Assembly (NCBI GenBank): GCA_947566645.1
Contig: CANOKL010000011.1
Span: forward strand, 1-64,000
Length of the DNA stretch: 64,000 bases
Source of the DNA: an uncultured Lachnospiraceae bacterium
Lineage (GTDB): Bacteria; Bacillota; Clostridia; Lachnospirales; Lachnospiraceae
Reading direction: 5' to 3'
Positions 43,221-54,000 of this stretch are shown here, in pieces. The notes beneath the pieces are model-generated. The model saw only the letters and a list, made by a program, of their open reading frames with translations, searched no databases and was not told the DNA's origin. The position numbers and the translations under genes were made by a program. The first letter of the stretch is position 1, and each line of letters opens with the position of its first letter.

Positions 43221-45431
43221 TTAAGGCTTGCCGCAGCATTTCTTATACTTCTTGCCGCTTCCGCAGGGACATGGGTCATTACGTCCGATCTTCGGCTGCT
43301 CTCTGCGGTAGGTCATGGCATTTGACTTTGGCATCTTACCTCCATCCACCATATCCCATACAGACATCTCCTCATCTGCCGTCTGCCTCTGCATTGCAGA
43401 CCGGACTATTTTAAGCATATATTCAATCCCCTTATCCCCCGGGTATTCTTTCCTGATCTTTCGCAAAAGCCTCTGTGCATTTTCATACTCTCCTGTATAA
43501 ATCAGGCTACTGCTGAAAAGATACATCAGTTCATAGTTCTCACATTCCAGTTCCTTAACCAGATGCTCCAGTTTCTCTCTCCGCTTCCTGTCATCCCTCT
43601 CTTCATCCGCTTCATAGACCTGGAGCTGAAACTCCACAGGCAGTTCAGACAAATGGGATGCCTTTGTAATCTCTCCGTCTGGCTTAAAGTCCTCATAAAT
43701 TCCAAGTTCCGCAGCCGGAGTACCAGTAAGCTTCGCATATTCTTTCCTTGAATATCCCTTATACTCCGGAAGCCCTGTTGTAAGAATTGCTCCAAACAAG
43801 TAATGCCAGAAGCATACATAATCTTCCACACTTTCCAGAATATAATCCTCACTGGCCATCTCCCACAGCGCCTCCATACCTTCCCCGTTCTTTACGCTAT
43901 AGAAATACTCCAGAAGGTCCTCTTCCAGCTGGAACTCATCTACATCAAAACTTTTCAGCAAATATTCGCCAAATTCCTTCCATACAGGATATAACCCGGC
44001 ATAGCCGCGTAACATATTCCTGCGCTCACGGGCAGAAAACGGACGATAATCTATTTTATCACCAGCCTTAATCTGCCTGTCGGCCACTCTGGGCGTATCA
44101 ATCTCACTCTGTGCAACGAAAGTAAATCGATTGCCATACGTCCCGCATTCCCCTGTCGAAAGCCTCTGGCAGAAGGTGCCGCCAAGGTAAATACTGCGGT
44201 AAACCTCCTCCCGGACGGCATCCGGCTCGTAATATTCCCGGTATTTTTCATAAAATATGTCGAGATCCATAAAATTATAGAGATTCAGGAGTAAATCGCA
44301 CTTTTTGATTCTCTCTTCGGACTTCTTAGAAAAATCTTCCCATTCAGCCCTCGTATACTGCCCAAGCAGGGCAGCCGCCTCACGAGTCTGGCGCAGGACA
44401 ATGTAAGGTTTCCTGTTTACCTGTTCCTCACTCATGTCCAGAAACCCAAGAGACATTGCCTTAGACATCATATCCATATCCGGAACCTTCTGGCAGATGC
44501 CGTTCGGCTGTTCCATAAATGCAATCAGCATCTCCAGCTCCCTCCAGGAAAATACATATGTCAGATACCAGGGATGGTCCTCCAGTTCCTTCCAGAAGGC
44601 GTCTGCACTCTCTGCAATACAATCTGCTTCCTCATAAGACACTCCTATATATTTACAGTAATCCCTTGCTTCCTTCGCATTTAATTGTGAAAGAAGCTCT
44701 GTGCTGCTCTTTGAACTGATATTTTTCAGAATATTATTTTTCCCAGGCGCTTCGCTGGTTTCACATAAAGCTCTCCACTGGCGGACCCTTTTTGACAGCT
44801 CGGATTCTTCGTTATCCTCATCCCTCTTCCGGATTTCCTCCGCAATCATGCTTAGCTTTTCTCCTATCTCATTAAGGCTCTGCAGTAATTTCTTGTAGTC
44901 CTTCCCTACAGATATATCTTCCAGAAGAGTCTTGTCGGCACGGTCTGCCTTCTGCACTGGGAAATCCATATCCTTTAATATCCCATTTATCCTCTCCAGA
45001 TCAAATGCAACACGCTCTTCTTCCCCGCTTCCCCAGACACCTCCCGAATCCTCTTCAAAGCTGTCTCCTTTATATTTTATCACCGAAGCATAGCGGTTCC
45101 GGTAATCCGGATCCTCCTTTTCAAATGCAATCTTGTGCCGCCAGTTGTCTCCAAAATCATATGTATACCGTATAAAACGAAAGAAAAGCAGAAACTCGTC
45201 CACCAGAACCCGTTCCTCTGATGAATCATCCTCGTCAGCTTCCCCTTCCATTACAATATGGTCCGGCACATTTGGGAAAGAAAAGTCATGCATATGATAG
45301 TCCTCCCACTGGAATGCTGTCTGCAGGATTCTGTGCAGACTTTTAAAACTGATTCTGTCCGGTATGACAATCCTTCTCCATACTGGTGGGTGGGTATCCT
45401 CAATCGTTACTTTTATAACATATCCTGGCAT
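43221..45431 (-). CDS. pRiA4b ORF-3-like protein with C-terminal SEC-C motif
   Basis: 736 residues from the ATG at 45431, which follows GGAGG. Residues 1-140 match the plasmid pRiA4b ORF-3 family ([44 protein letters not shown]), a domain of unknown function common near mobile elements. The long middle is helical with no recognised fold. The last 22 residues, [17 protein letters not shown] then CGKP, are a SEC-C zinc-binding motif. Often linked to protein-protein or nucleic-acid contacts. It is separated from the methylase genes only by about 50 bp and may be co-transcribed. Confidence 0.85.
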   Translation of the reverse strand: MPGYVIKVTIEDTHPPVWRRIVIPDRISFKSLHRILQTAFQWEDYHMHDFSFPNVPDHIVMEGEADEDDSSEERVLVDEFLLFFRFIRYTYDFGDNWRHKIAFEKEDPDYRNRYASVIKYKGDSFEEDSGGVWGSGEEERVAFDLERINGILKDMDFPVQKADRADKTLLEDISVGKDYKKLLQSLNEIGEKLSMIAEEIRKRDEDNEESELSKRVRQWRALCETSEAPGKNNILKNISSKSSTELLSQLNAKEARDYCKYIGVSYEEADCIAESADAFWKELEDHPWYLTYVFSWRELEMLIAFMEQPNGICQKVPDMDMMSKAMSLGFLDMSEEQVNRKPYIVLRQTREAAALLGQYTRAEWEDFSKKSEERIKKCDLLLNLYNFMDLDIFYEKYREYYEPDAVREEVYRSIYLGGTFCQRLSTGECGTYGNRFTFVAQSEIDTPRVADRQIKAGDKIDYRPFSARERRNMLRGYAGLYPVWKEFGEYLLKSFDVDEFQLEEDLLEYFYSVKNGEGMEALWEMASEDYILESVEDYVCFWHYLFGAILTTGLPEYKGYSRKEYAKLTGTPAAELGIYEDFKPDGEITKASHLSELPVEFQLQVYEADEERDDRKRREKLEHLVKELECENYELMYLFSSSLIYTGEYENAQRLLRKIRKEYPGDKGIEYMLKIVRSAMQRQTADEEMSVWDMVDGGKMPKSNAMTYRREQPKIGRNDPCPCGSGKKYKKCCGKP

Positions 45432-45480
45432 GTCCTTTTCCTCCACGGTTTCTTTTTTTCTGTAACAGTTTGTATATTAT

Positions 45481-47313
45481 CTATGAAGCCATCTCTATGT
45501 AGTGTTTAACCTCTTTATAATTCAATTTATATAGCTCTGCAATGAATTCTTCCCGCTCTTTGTCCGGGAGTGTCAGTAAAGATTCCTCTTCCGCAACAGA
45601 TAATGCCGGTATCCCAAAATTTTTAATATAATTTTTAGCCAAAGCCATAAATCCTTTAGAATACGGCTTACTTGTCATACGTATATAGAACCAGAACACA
45701 TCTGATTCTATAAAACACTTTAATAAGAGCAGAGTGCGTTCATCCTCAGCAAAAATTGCATAACCACAATAAAACAGAAGATTTTCGTTTTCCGATATAA
45801 TTGCCACCCCCCGGTCTGCCATGTACGGGACAAGAACTTTTAGTCCAATATTATTCATTCCCTGTGTGCGTCCATATGCATACCAGGCAGGATAATTCTT
45901 AGTTTTTCCTTTATCCCTGCTGCCTAGTTTATCCTTATATTCCAATAAAAAAGCATATGTTTTCGGATATTGGGATGCAACTATACATTCTGGTATAATG
46001 GTTCCATTTTCATATGGAAAAATAGCTTTTTCACCCTTTTCTATGAGATCCGCCTCCGACCTCATTATATTAGGCTTCGCAACATCTATGCATATTCCCT
46101 TTTCGATCTTATATCTTTTTTCATTATACGTCCTGTAATAATAGCTTTGGTCCTCATTTTCACTTTTAAAAAAGAAGAGATCATTACAAAGCGTGGCCAA
46201 ACCATTTCGAATTCCATAATCATCAAGCTTCTGAGGTTGATGCTCTATTTGGTATATCAACTTGTCAACATGCGGATTGCCAAAACGCCATGGCTGATTA
46301 TCAGCATATGACGATATATCGTAATGTGTATATTGGCACTCTTCCAGACATCCATCCTTATTAATTGAATAATCAATGCCGCCATTGCCATTCATTTTTA
46401 TCAAAGTCACGCATGTATAACTTGTAATGCCTGGAAAATTTTGAGTTTCCTTAAAATTTATTATTTCTACTGATGCTTTAACATCACGTATGTAGTTCCG
46501 CAGCCCTCTGCCGTTAACGCTTTGCAAATAAGTATTTGGTGAAATATAGCCAAGCATGCCATCCTTTCTCAACATCTCCATTCCCAGTTGATAAAACGGA
46601 ATATACAAATCAACATTTCCAGTTACTACACTCCAGCCCGAAAGAGTTTTTTTCACTGCTCCATCAATATTCCTGGCCCTGACATATGGGGGATTACCCA
46701 TTACAACATCAAATTTGTGTCTGTATTTATCTGAATTGAAAAGTTCCAAAGAATTGCAAATTAACAAATTAGGAAAATTCTCCACAATCTTTCCTTCAGT
46801 TTCTAATGCTAACAGGCAAAGCAAGACCTTACATTTCTCTATACTATAAGAATCAATATCCGCACCGTATATATTTTTATTGAACAAATCCTCGCATGAC
46901 ACATTGAACTTGTTCTTTATAGTCCTCACCGCAGAAATCAGAAATGCACCGCATCCACATGTTGGATCTATCAGTACAGGTATTCTATCGCTCTTTATTA
47001 CCTTCCCAGATATATATTCTCGTATAGCTGGCGGCGTATACACAACACCTTTATTCTTTTTGTCTGTAGAATCAACCAGAATTTCAAATATCATGATGAG
47101 TTCATCTATGCTTTTTAATTCCACAATTTCATCAATATACTCCGATATGTATCTGTACTGTATATCGGCATCTCCAATAAAAGAGCAAATTATACTGCTC
47201 TTCTTATAACTTATATTGTTTTGCATCACATAAGAAAGTATGAATGCCTTTTCAATTGCCCTGTTATCACATTCGGGAAACTTTGACTGAATTGACGTTA
47301 TTATCCTCTTCAC
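45481..47313 (-). CDS. Eco57I-like N6-adenine DNA methyltransferase (partner of the upstream gene)
   Basis: 610 residues. TPPAIREYISG and DPTCGCGAFLISAVRTIKNK give the SAM-binding motifs, and MGNPPYVRARNIDG is the NPPY catalytic motif IV of gamma-class N6-adenine methyltransferases. The C-terminal half has TaqI-like specificity-domain features (SKGFMALAKNYIKNFGIPAL). No nuclease motif is seen at the N-terminus. The GTG start overlaps the stop of the upstream 1000-residue gene (GTGA), so the two are coupled. Asymmetric recognition sites often need one methylase per strand, which this pair could supply. Confidence 0.85.
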   Translation of the reverse strand: MKRIITSIQSKFPECDNRAIEKAFILSYVMQNNISYKKSSIICSFIGDADIQYRYISEYIDEIVELKSIDELIMIFEILVDSTDKKNKGVVYTPPAIREYISGKVIKSDRIPVLIDPTCGCGAFLISAVRTIKNKFNVSCEDLFNKNIYGADIDSYSIEKCKVLLCLLALETEGKIVENFPNLLICNSLELFNSDKYRHKFDVVMGNPPYVRARNIDGAVKKTLSGWSVVTGNVDLYIPFYQLGMEMLRKDGMLGYISPNTYLQSVNGRGLRNYIRDVKASVEIINFKETQNFPGITSYTCVTLIKMNGNGGIDYSINKDGCLEECQYTHYDISSYADNQPWRFGNPHVDKLIYQIEHQPQKLDDYGIRNGLATLCNDLFFFKSENEDQSYYYRTYNEKRYKIEKGICIDVAKPNIMRSEADLIEKGEKAIFPYENGTIIPECIVASQYPKTYAFLLEYKDKLGSRDKGKTKNYPAWYAYGRTQGMNNIGLKVLVPYMADRGVAIISENENLLFYCGYAIFAEDERTLLLLKCFIESDVFWFYIRMTSKPYSKGFMALAKNYIKNFGIPALSVAEEESLLTLPDKEREEFIAELYKLNYKEVKHYIEMAS

Positions 47314-50312
47314 TCTTCTTCGCCTCCGGGAATTCTGCTCTCTGTACGACCTAAGCTTAATATCATCATTCGCTCGTCATCCTCTATCTCATACAGCTCA
47401 AAACAGCATTGATCAACTTCCTGCCATCTCGCCTCCATCACTCCCCTATATGATTTTCTGTCATGTTCGCTTGCTTTTTCATACTCATTTAACAAGTCTT
47501 TTATATCATCATACAGTCCAGTAAGCTTCTGTATATGTTCATCAGATGCATTAATCTTAGCATTTGGCAGAGGAACTGGCTCTAAAAACTGCTTATTAAA
47601 CTTATAATAACCATTACTTGCCGGATTTGCGCCACACTTTCCAAATACAGAGAACAATGTCGAATTTATAATCATTGTTAATGCTTTCATAACCTCCGTA
47701 TCGTTCCCTTGATAATTTATAAACCATACATTTGAATTATCCATATATAAGCCTCTGTCTTGGACATAAGACGCATAAACTTCCTTTGTTGTCATAGGTA
47801 TGATAATTTTGGCACTTTCAAAAGAATCATGGTTATGCTCTCTTGTGTATGTATGCCAATATTGTCCTTCGTTATGCTTTACATGATCAGTTATTATTTT
47901 TTTGTGGCTGGATAAATACTCATATGCAAGAGGATAGTTATCCTTTATTTCATTTATACTTAGCTTGATCTTATGCGTATCTCCAGTATATGGAAAGATT
48001 CTGTATGCATCCGGAACAATCTCTCTTAGCGGCAGGAACTTCCTATTATAAATAACCGGTTTTACCATGTCCTTTTCAATTTCAACCGTCTCTCCAAACT
48101 TATTTTTTCCGACAATCACATCACCGCACTCTTTGTAGTCAACAATATCATAAGCCTTTTTCCACAATGCCTGAATTCCATCACATATGGAAATATTATT
48201 GTTGGATCCTACTGTTCCGTATCTCTCTGCATATTTATTCTTTATATCAAATATAGCTTTCAATTCTGGCGCCCAGACTTTTGACAAAAAATATTTTGAT
48301 GATATTTTGTCTGGTTCAGAGGGATTTTCAAAATAAAGCTGAACATCCATTGCATCCCCTTTTATCAAATCGTATTCAACTGTGTCCGTCTCTTCCTTTG
48401 TAAGAATTATGATTGAAACATACGTAATTCTCCCTTTAAAAAGAGCATTTGTTTCAATATCCAGTAATTTACGCAGATGCGATCCGCCAGCTATATATTC
48501 ACGCGCTGCCTTTCCATATTTTGTTTTAAACCACCTTCGCTGAATAATCATGCCAAGCTGACCCGAATTATTTAACAATTCCATAGCACGTTCTATAAAT
48601 AAAACAGTAAGATCCACCTTCCCTTCAAAGGTGGAATAATGATCATGAAGATATGCATGTACCGTTGATGAAGCTGCCTTAAAAAACTTAGTTTCAACAT
48701 ATGGCGGATTACCAATAATAAAATCGAAGCCATCTTTTTCATCAAAAACTTCCTTGAAAACACCTCCCTTAATGTTGAGTGGGCGAATATATCTTACCTC
48801 TCTGGCATCACATGAAATATCAACATCAACCAATGTATTTCCAATAGAAATATTGTTGTGAATGTCCCTAAGAATTTTTTCTCCAAATGCACCTATTTCA
48901 TTTAAAAGTGTCTCATCTGCATCATCAACAACTTTTAATGCAAGCGACATTTTAGTGACTTCTACAGCAGTTGGATCACAATCAATGCCAAAAAGGCAGT
49001 TTTTCATTATTTCCTGCTTTGCCCTAATCGTAAGGTACTTTTTCCCGTCATCTACAATGCACCACTCATTGCTATCTACTGTCAGCCCTAACATAATATC
49101 CGCAAAGCATTCATAAGCAGCAAGTAGAAAGATTCCCGACCCACAACATGGATCCAACACCTTTGTTCTAAATATTTCCTGATAGTTATTGTATTTCTTT
49201 TGAGCCAGTGTATCCTTACATATCGCATCAGCAATAAACTCATGCGTAGGAACTGTCCCATTAGTTTTAACATAATCCTCTTTAAGCCCAGCTATTATTT
49301 GACCATTTTTTATGCAAAGAGAATATGCTAAAAACTCCTCGTATATTTTTGCAATCACCCTGGTTGGGATGACATCGAACCGGTATGGATAAGGATAGTA
49401 TAATTTACGAATAAAAGATACAAATAAATCATCTGGCAAAGCAATTTTTTCAAACTTCATGTCTTTCGAGAACATTGCCCCGTCATAGTGATTGTAGAAT
49501 TCGGCATAGCAGCTTTTCTTAAATTCAGACCAGAAACCCTTTTTGAGAAATTCTAATAGCAATCCCTCTTTTTGAAATTTCCTGGATTCGCAAACCCTGA
49601 TAAACACAATCCTGTCAAGTATCACTTGAACATAATAGTTCAACTCCTCTTCATTAAAAAGAGTTTTATTGTAATCATATAATTTATTTGCTAATTGTAT
49701 ACGAAATTCCGACAGCAATTTATTAAATATAGCATCTAGCGTTCTGGAGCCTTCTACTTTATCAACACTATATAATCTCTGTAAATTGTTTTTATAGACA
49801 AGGACACGATTAAGATGACTGTTAATGGTATCGAATTGGTCTACATAGTTTTCTATCGAAATCTGTATCGAACCAATGTTAGCATCATCGCCTTTCTGCG
49901 GCGCTATCCGACAATCAAAAATAACAAACTGTTCAAAATTAGTAAGGAATGAACACGGCAGCCCCGCCGACCATCCATATGACCGTACCTGAAATGCAGA
50001 TTCTTTGCTTTTAAAAATATCAATACCCGTCTTTTTTGCATCAAGATACGCTTTTACAGTTGACCCGTTCATCAAAGAGTAATCCGGTTTTGTGTGAGTA
50101 GACTCAATCTCTTCCAACTTCTGTTGCTGGTTTTCATCTACAATCTTTTCTTGCTGTACCTGCTTAATATTTAATACATCCCAATCAAAAATACCCAAGA
50201 ACTCATTTATCCACGAACGAGTTGACTCTTCACTCATTTCCCTGGACTTCTTTTCTTTTTTATATTTATTATATTTTTCTATTAACGTCCTCAGTCTCTC
50301 TTTAGGTTCCAT
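47310..50312 (-). CDS. Type IIG-like restriction-modification enzyme
   Basis: 1000 residues. The N-terminal 160 residues hold a PD-(D/E)XK-type nuclease site (KPDYSLMNGSTVKAYLDAKK, the last residues being D-A-K) of the HsdR_N kind. Residues about 330-620 form an N6-adenine methylase (LDPCCGSGIFLLAAYECF, FGIDCDPTAVEVTKMSL, IIGNPPYVETKFFK as motif IV). The C-terminal part is a TaqI-like specificity domain (TNSNNNI-type DNA contact region, SNGYYKFNKQFLEPVPLP). The fused nuclease, methylase and specificity parts fit Eco57I/type IIG systems. A GGAGG site and a promoter at 50439-50467 precede it. It is more A+T-rich than flanking genes, consistent with transfer. Confidence 0.87.
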   Translation of the reverse strand: MEPKERLRTLIEKYNKYKKEKKSREMSEESTRSWINEFLGIFDWDVLNIKQVQQEKIVDENQQQKLEEIESTHTKPDYSLMNGSTVKAYLDAKKTGIDIFKSKESAFQVRSYGWSAGLPCSFLTNFEQFVIFDCRIAPQKGDDANIGSIQISIENYVDQFDTINSHLNRVLVYKNNLQRLYSVDKVEGSRTLDAIFNKLLSEFRIQLANKLYDYNKTLFNEEELNYYVQVILDRIVFIRVCESRKFQKEGLLLEFLKKGFWSEFKKSCYAEFYNHYDGAMFSKDMKFEKIALPDDLFVSFIRKLYYPYPYRFDVIPTRVIAKIYEEFLAYSLCIKNGQIIAGLKEDYVKTNGTVPTHEFIADAICKDTLAQKKYNNYQEIFRTKVLDPCCGSGIFLLAAYECFADIMLGLTVDSNEWCIVDDGKKYLTIRAKQEIMKNCLFGIDCDPTAVEVTKMSLALKVVDDADETLLNEIGAFGEKILRDIHNNISIGNTLVDVDISCDAREVRYIRPLNIKGGVFKEVFDEKDGFDFIIGNPPYVETKFFKAASSTVHAYLHDHYSTFEGKVDLTVLFIERAMELLNNSGQLGMIIQRRWFKTKYGKAAREYIAGGSHLRKLLDIETNALFKGRITYVSIIILTKEETDTVEYDLIKGDAMDVQLYFENPSEPDKISSKYFLSKVWAPELKAIFDIKNKYAERYGTVGSNNNISICDGIQALWKKAYDIVDYKECGDVIVGKNKFGETVEIEKDMVKPVIYNRKFLPLREIVPDAYRIFPYTGDTHKIKLSINEIKDNYPLAYEYLSSHKKIITDHVKHNEGQYWHTYTREHNHDSFESAKIIIPMTTKEVYASYVQDRGLYMDNSNVWFINYQGNDTEVMKALTMIINSTLFSVFGKCGANPASNGYYKFNKQFLEPVPLPNAKINASDEHIQKLTGLYDDIKDLLNEYEKASEHDRKSYRGVMEARWQEVDQCCFELYEIEDDERMMILSLGRTESRIPGGEEE

Positions 50313-50438
50313 ATGTATCTGGCCTCCAGTTATATTTCAAAGCGCCTATTCCCCTCTCTTTTCATGCATTGTGTCATCTTGCCTCTTTTTTTGTTATACC
50401 ATCTTTGTCTTGTTCAATATGACACCCTTTGAACATTC

Positions 50439-50467
50439 ATTATATCAATTTTGTGGCACATTATCAA
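50439..50467 (-). promoter_or_regulatory. Promoter of the restriction-modification genes
   Basis: Minus-strand TTGATA (50462-50467), 17-bp spacer and TATAAT (50439-50444), near-consensus. It gives a leader of about 120 nt to the ATG at 50312. Confidence 0.75.
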
Positions 50468-50480
50468 GCCCAAACGCCAG

Positions 50481-50514
50481 GGGGACGGGGCATTTTTAAA
50501 AATGCCCCGTCCCC
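50481..50514. repeat. GGGGACGGGG palindrome, copy 5
   Basis: Perfect 34-bp palindrome 7 bp after the stop of the 2387-residue protein gene. Only the right flank keeps the AATT extension of other copies. Confidence 0.88.
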
Positions 50515-50521
50515 AATTTAA

Positions 50522-51049
50522 CTATTTTGTAATCTTGATGGTTACTGTCTTCTTTTTGCCTGTTCCGTCTGTTGCCATTGCAGTAATCTTCACTCTTTTG
50601 CCCTTGCCTGCTTTTAAGGCTTTTACTTTTCCGCTGCTGGTTACAGTCGCGTATTTCTTATTGCTGCTGGTCCATTTCAGCTTCTTGTTCGCATTCTTTG
50701 TTGCTTTCACCTTGCCTGTCAGCTTCAGGGTCTTGCCTGCCTTTACTGTCTTCTTTCCAGAGATGGTTACTTTTGTTACTTTGCCCTTCATAGATTTGAT
50801 CTTATAAGTTGCTTTCACTTTGCTTCCATCTTTTGCCGTTGCAGTAATGGTTACAGATCTGCCGCCGGACTTCTTCTTCATGGTAACAACACCCTTGCTG
50901 GTTACTGTTGCAACCTTCTTATTGCTGGATTTCCATGTCACTGCTTTGTTGGAAGCGTTGGACGGGGAAACCTTTGCAGTAAGTTTTACTTTCTTTCCTG
51001 CTGCAATTTTCTTAGAAAGGCCGGAGATGCTGATCTTCTTTACCTTTAC
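50522..51049 (-). repeat. Lys-rich Big_2 tail module, copy A
   Basis: The last 175 codons of the 2387-residue protein are the same as those of the gene at 59631 at all but 7 positions. Two Ig-like Big_2 repeats are seen (SNKKVATV and SNKKYATV landmarks). The module is followed by the same palindrome in both genes. Confidence 0.85.
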
Positions 51050-54000
51050 TTTCGCTGTTTCTACCGGCTTCTGTGCAGGGCTCTTCTTCACATCTTCGAT
51101 CGCTTTCTTAAGAGCTGCTACTGCTGCCGCTGTCTGGCTCTTTGTAGCCTCTGGATTATTGCAGACTGCCTCTGCATCTTTCAAAGCTTTTTCGAACACT
51201 GCCCATGCTGTTGGAGTATAATCTTCCTTTTTAAGAGCCTTTGCCGCACTTATAACGGAATTCAGCTCTGTCTTGTCAGGATTCTTATCAACCTCTTCGC
51301 ATGCTGCCTTTAACTCACTGATCATACCGTCTATTGCAGCCTGATCTGCAGTCTCATCCTTAGACAGTTCGATTGCTTCCCATAACTTTCTTACAAATGC
51401 ATCCCATGCCTCTGCCGTATAATCCTTGGCGTTCAGCTGTTCTGCTGCGCTGATTGCAGCCTCTAATCCGGATTTGTCTGGTTTTGCTGCAGGCTCTCCA
51501 AGATCAACAACTGTAAAGTGGCTGAATCCATCTGTTCTGAATACGAGTTCTTTTTCCTCTTTTAAGGTAAAGCTTATCTCTTTCAGCCCGTCCTGATGAT
51601 TATGGAAGAGCTTCAGATTATTGCTGTATCCCTCTGGCTTCGGAATAGATACTACAACTTCAGACTCTGGCTGTACTTCTTCATCCGCTTCTCCCTTCAC
51701 CAGCTTAATATCCAGTACAGAGGAATTAGCTTCTGTTACTTCTACGCCTTCTGTTACGCCGAGCGCTTCTTTTATCTTTTCCGCGATGGCGCCAAGCATC
51801 TCTGCAACCTGCTCATCACCGGAAGCTGCTTTTTCTACTAACAGCTTAACACCTTCCTCAATCTGGGCTGCCAGTACACTAACCTTTGATTCTTCATTCT
51901 CCAGTTTCTGTGCTTCTTCAACAGTAACCTCAAATTGTACTGACTGTTCTTTGTATGTAACAGTTACTGTCTGCTTTCCTAACTGTTCTGCGTTGTATCC
52001 GCTGACTTCGAATCCTTCGGTAATAACTTCTGTACTCTCATCCGCATAAACGGCCTCAAGTTCAAATGTTGAGTTGTGGATCGGCTCTCCCGCGAGATAA
52101 GTGGTCTGCGTTGGCTCTGTTTTGAATCCGATGGAAACAGGCTTTCTTTCCACAAGTTTCTCAATTGCCGCTGTCAGAGCCTCTTCTGCTCCTGTCACTT
52201 CATCCTGCACTGCCTCTTTGTCATCATACACTGCCTTTGCTTCCTGAAGCGCTTTCTGAAGTGCAGCATAGCTCTTCTGCGTATAGTCAGACGCTGTCAG
52301 ACGCATTGCCTGGGTAATCTTAGCTGATAATGCAGTCTTATCCACCTTATCTTCCTTGACGGTTACCTTAAACTCTGTTGTTATATCTGCAAATGTTACC
52401 GTTACCGTCTGTTCTCCCAGTTTCTTTCTGTCATAACCGCTGACTTTATAGTTGTTTGTAAATGTCTTCACACTATTATCCGCATAGGTTACTTCCAGTT
52501 CAAGTCCTGTTGTGTCAAGTTTTTCACCACGGATATATTCTGTCTTTAAAGGTGCCTTAGACACTTTCACCTCTGTAGCGCGTCCTCCGGCAGATGCATC
52601 ATACACCTTCCACTCCTGGATGCCGACGCCACATCCGCTCATATCTACCTCTTCACCGTCTTCAATAATTGTCTGAATCTTATTCATCTTTACGCGGATT
52701 GCAGTTGTTTCAATCTCTGAGAATGTTGTCAGACTATAGCTGTCTTTCTTCGGCTCATAGGACGACGGATTCTCGACTTCCTTCCACTCTCCGTTATCGT
52801 CAAGGTATTCGTAAGAATAAGACTCTGGGAAATTAATTCCGCCATTGGTTTCATTTTCTCCATCATACCAGAAATAAATGTCAGCGCCATTCAGGCGAAC
52901 CTTATTTTCCCATGTATAGGTAATTGTCTCAAACTCACTTGCATGTCCCCATGAACCATATCTTGGTCCTGGCGGATTGAATGAAGTTCCTGTAAGCCTT
53001 CCGTCATTCGCTGCAGCAAGACTTTCCCATCCGGATACATAGCTTGTTGTCACTTTTGCAGTATATGCAAGGTTATTATCCGTTGTAGGAAGTGTTACAA
53101 TTACTTTTGCAAGCTTCTCAGCCGCCTGATCTACCTCTTCCTGTGTTGCTTCTTTGTTTTCAAAAACAGCCTGTGCTTCAGCAAGCGCTGTCTCAAGCAT
53201 ATCCTTTGCTTCTTCCGCAAATATTCCGATATTTATGGAATTTGCCTGATTAATCTGGCGTCTCAGCTCCATCTTATCAGCGCCCTTTCCATATCCGAAT
53301 ACCTTCCACTCAATAACGCCGCATCCTAATGTCTTTGGTGTCATTGTCATTCTAACTGCTTTTGTAGACACCGGCTCAAAGGTTGTAGTGTTGTATTTGT
53401 TCAGCTCTGTACCGCAGCCCTTTACATTCACCATACTGCGCCATGTCTCGCCGTCTTCATCCAGATACTCATATTTTACAGTCTTTGGTACAAAGTTTCC
53501 GTCTGTAAAATAATATGCATCTGACTGGTAGATTACAACCGGCTCTTCCCATGTATACTGCACCCATGCAGGACCGCTCTGATCTCCAAGCCAGTTATGC
53601 CATACTCCATGGCTCTTATCATTAGAACTTTCCGGTTCATATCCGTCATTTAAGCCTGCAACTCCTCCCAGATCCTGCGGAGTGTCAATAATTGCCGTAG
53701 GAATTGCCTCTATAGCCATGTTTCTCGCACTTCCCGCAACAACCTGGACATTTACAGCAGTCTTAATCTCTGTCTCTGGAACTGTTCCTGCAACTTCGAA
53801 GCTGCCTTCCTGGGCGTAGGACGACGCATCAATCTCAGACCAGGCAACTTCACTGTTTTGAATGGTACCGTCTGGATGAATCACATCCATTGTCTCCGGA
53901 AGCTCTGGTGCTACTCCTGTTGAAGTAAGTACTGTGCCTGTACGCTCTACGCCGTCTACCTTTCCGGTCATCTCTATCACAATGTCCTTCTGGCTGCTCT

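Noticed and set aside
45481-50312. BREX or Pgl phage-defence locus
   Set aside because: Two adenine methylases are present but no BrxA/B/C, PglZ or Lon-like genes lie nearby; a type IIG-like system explains them better.
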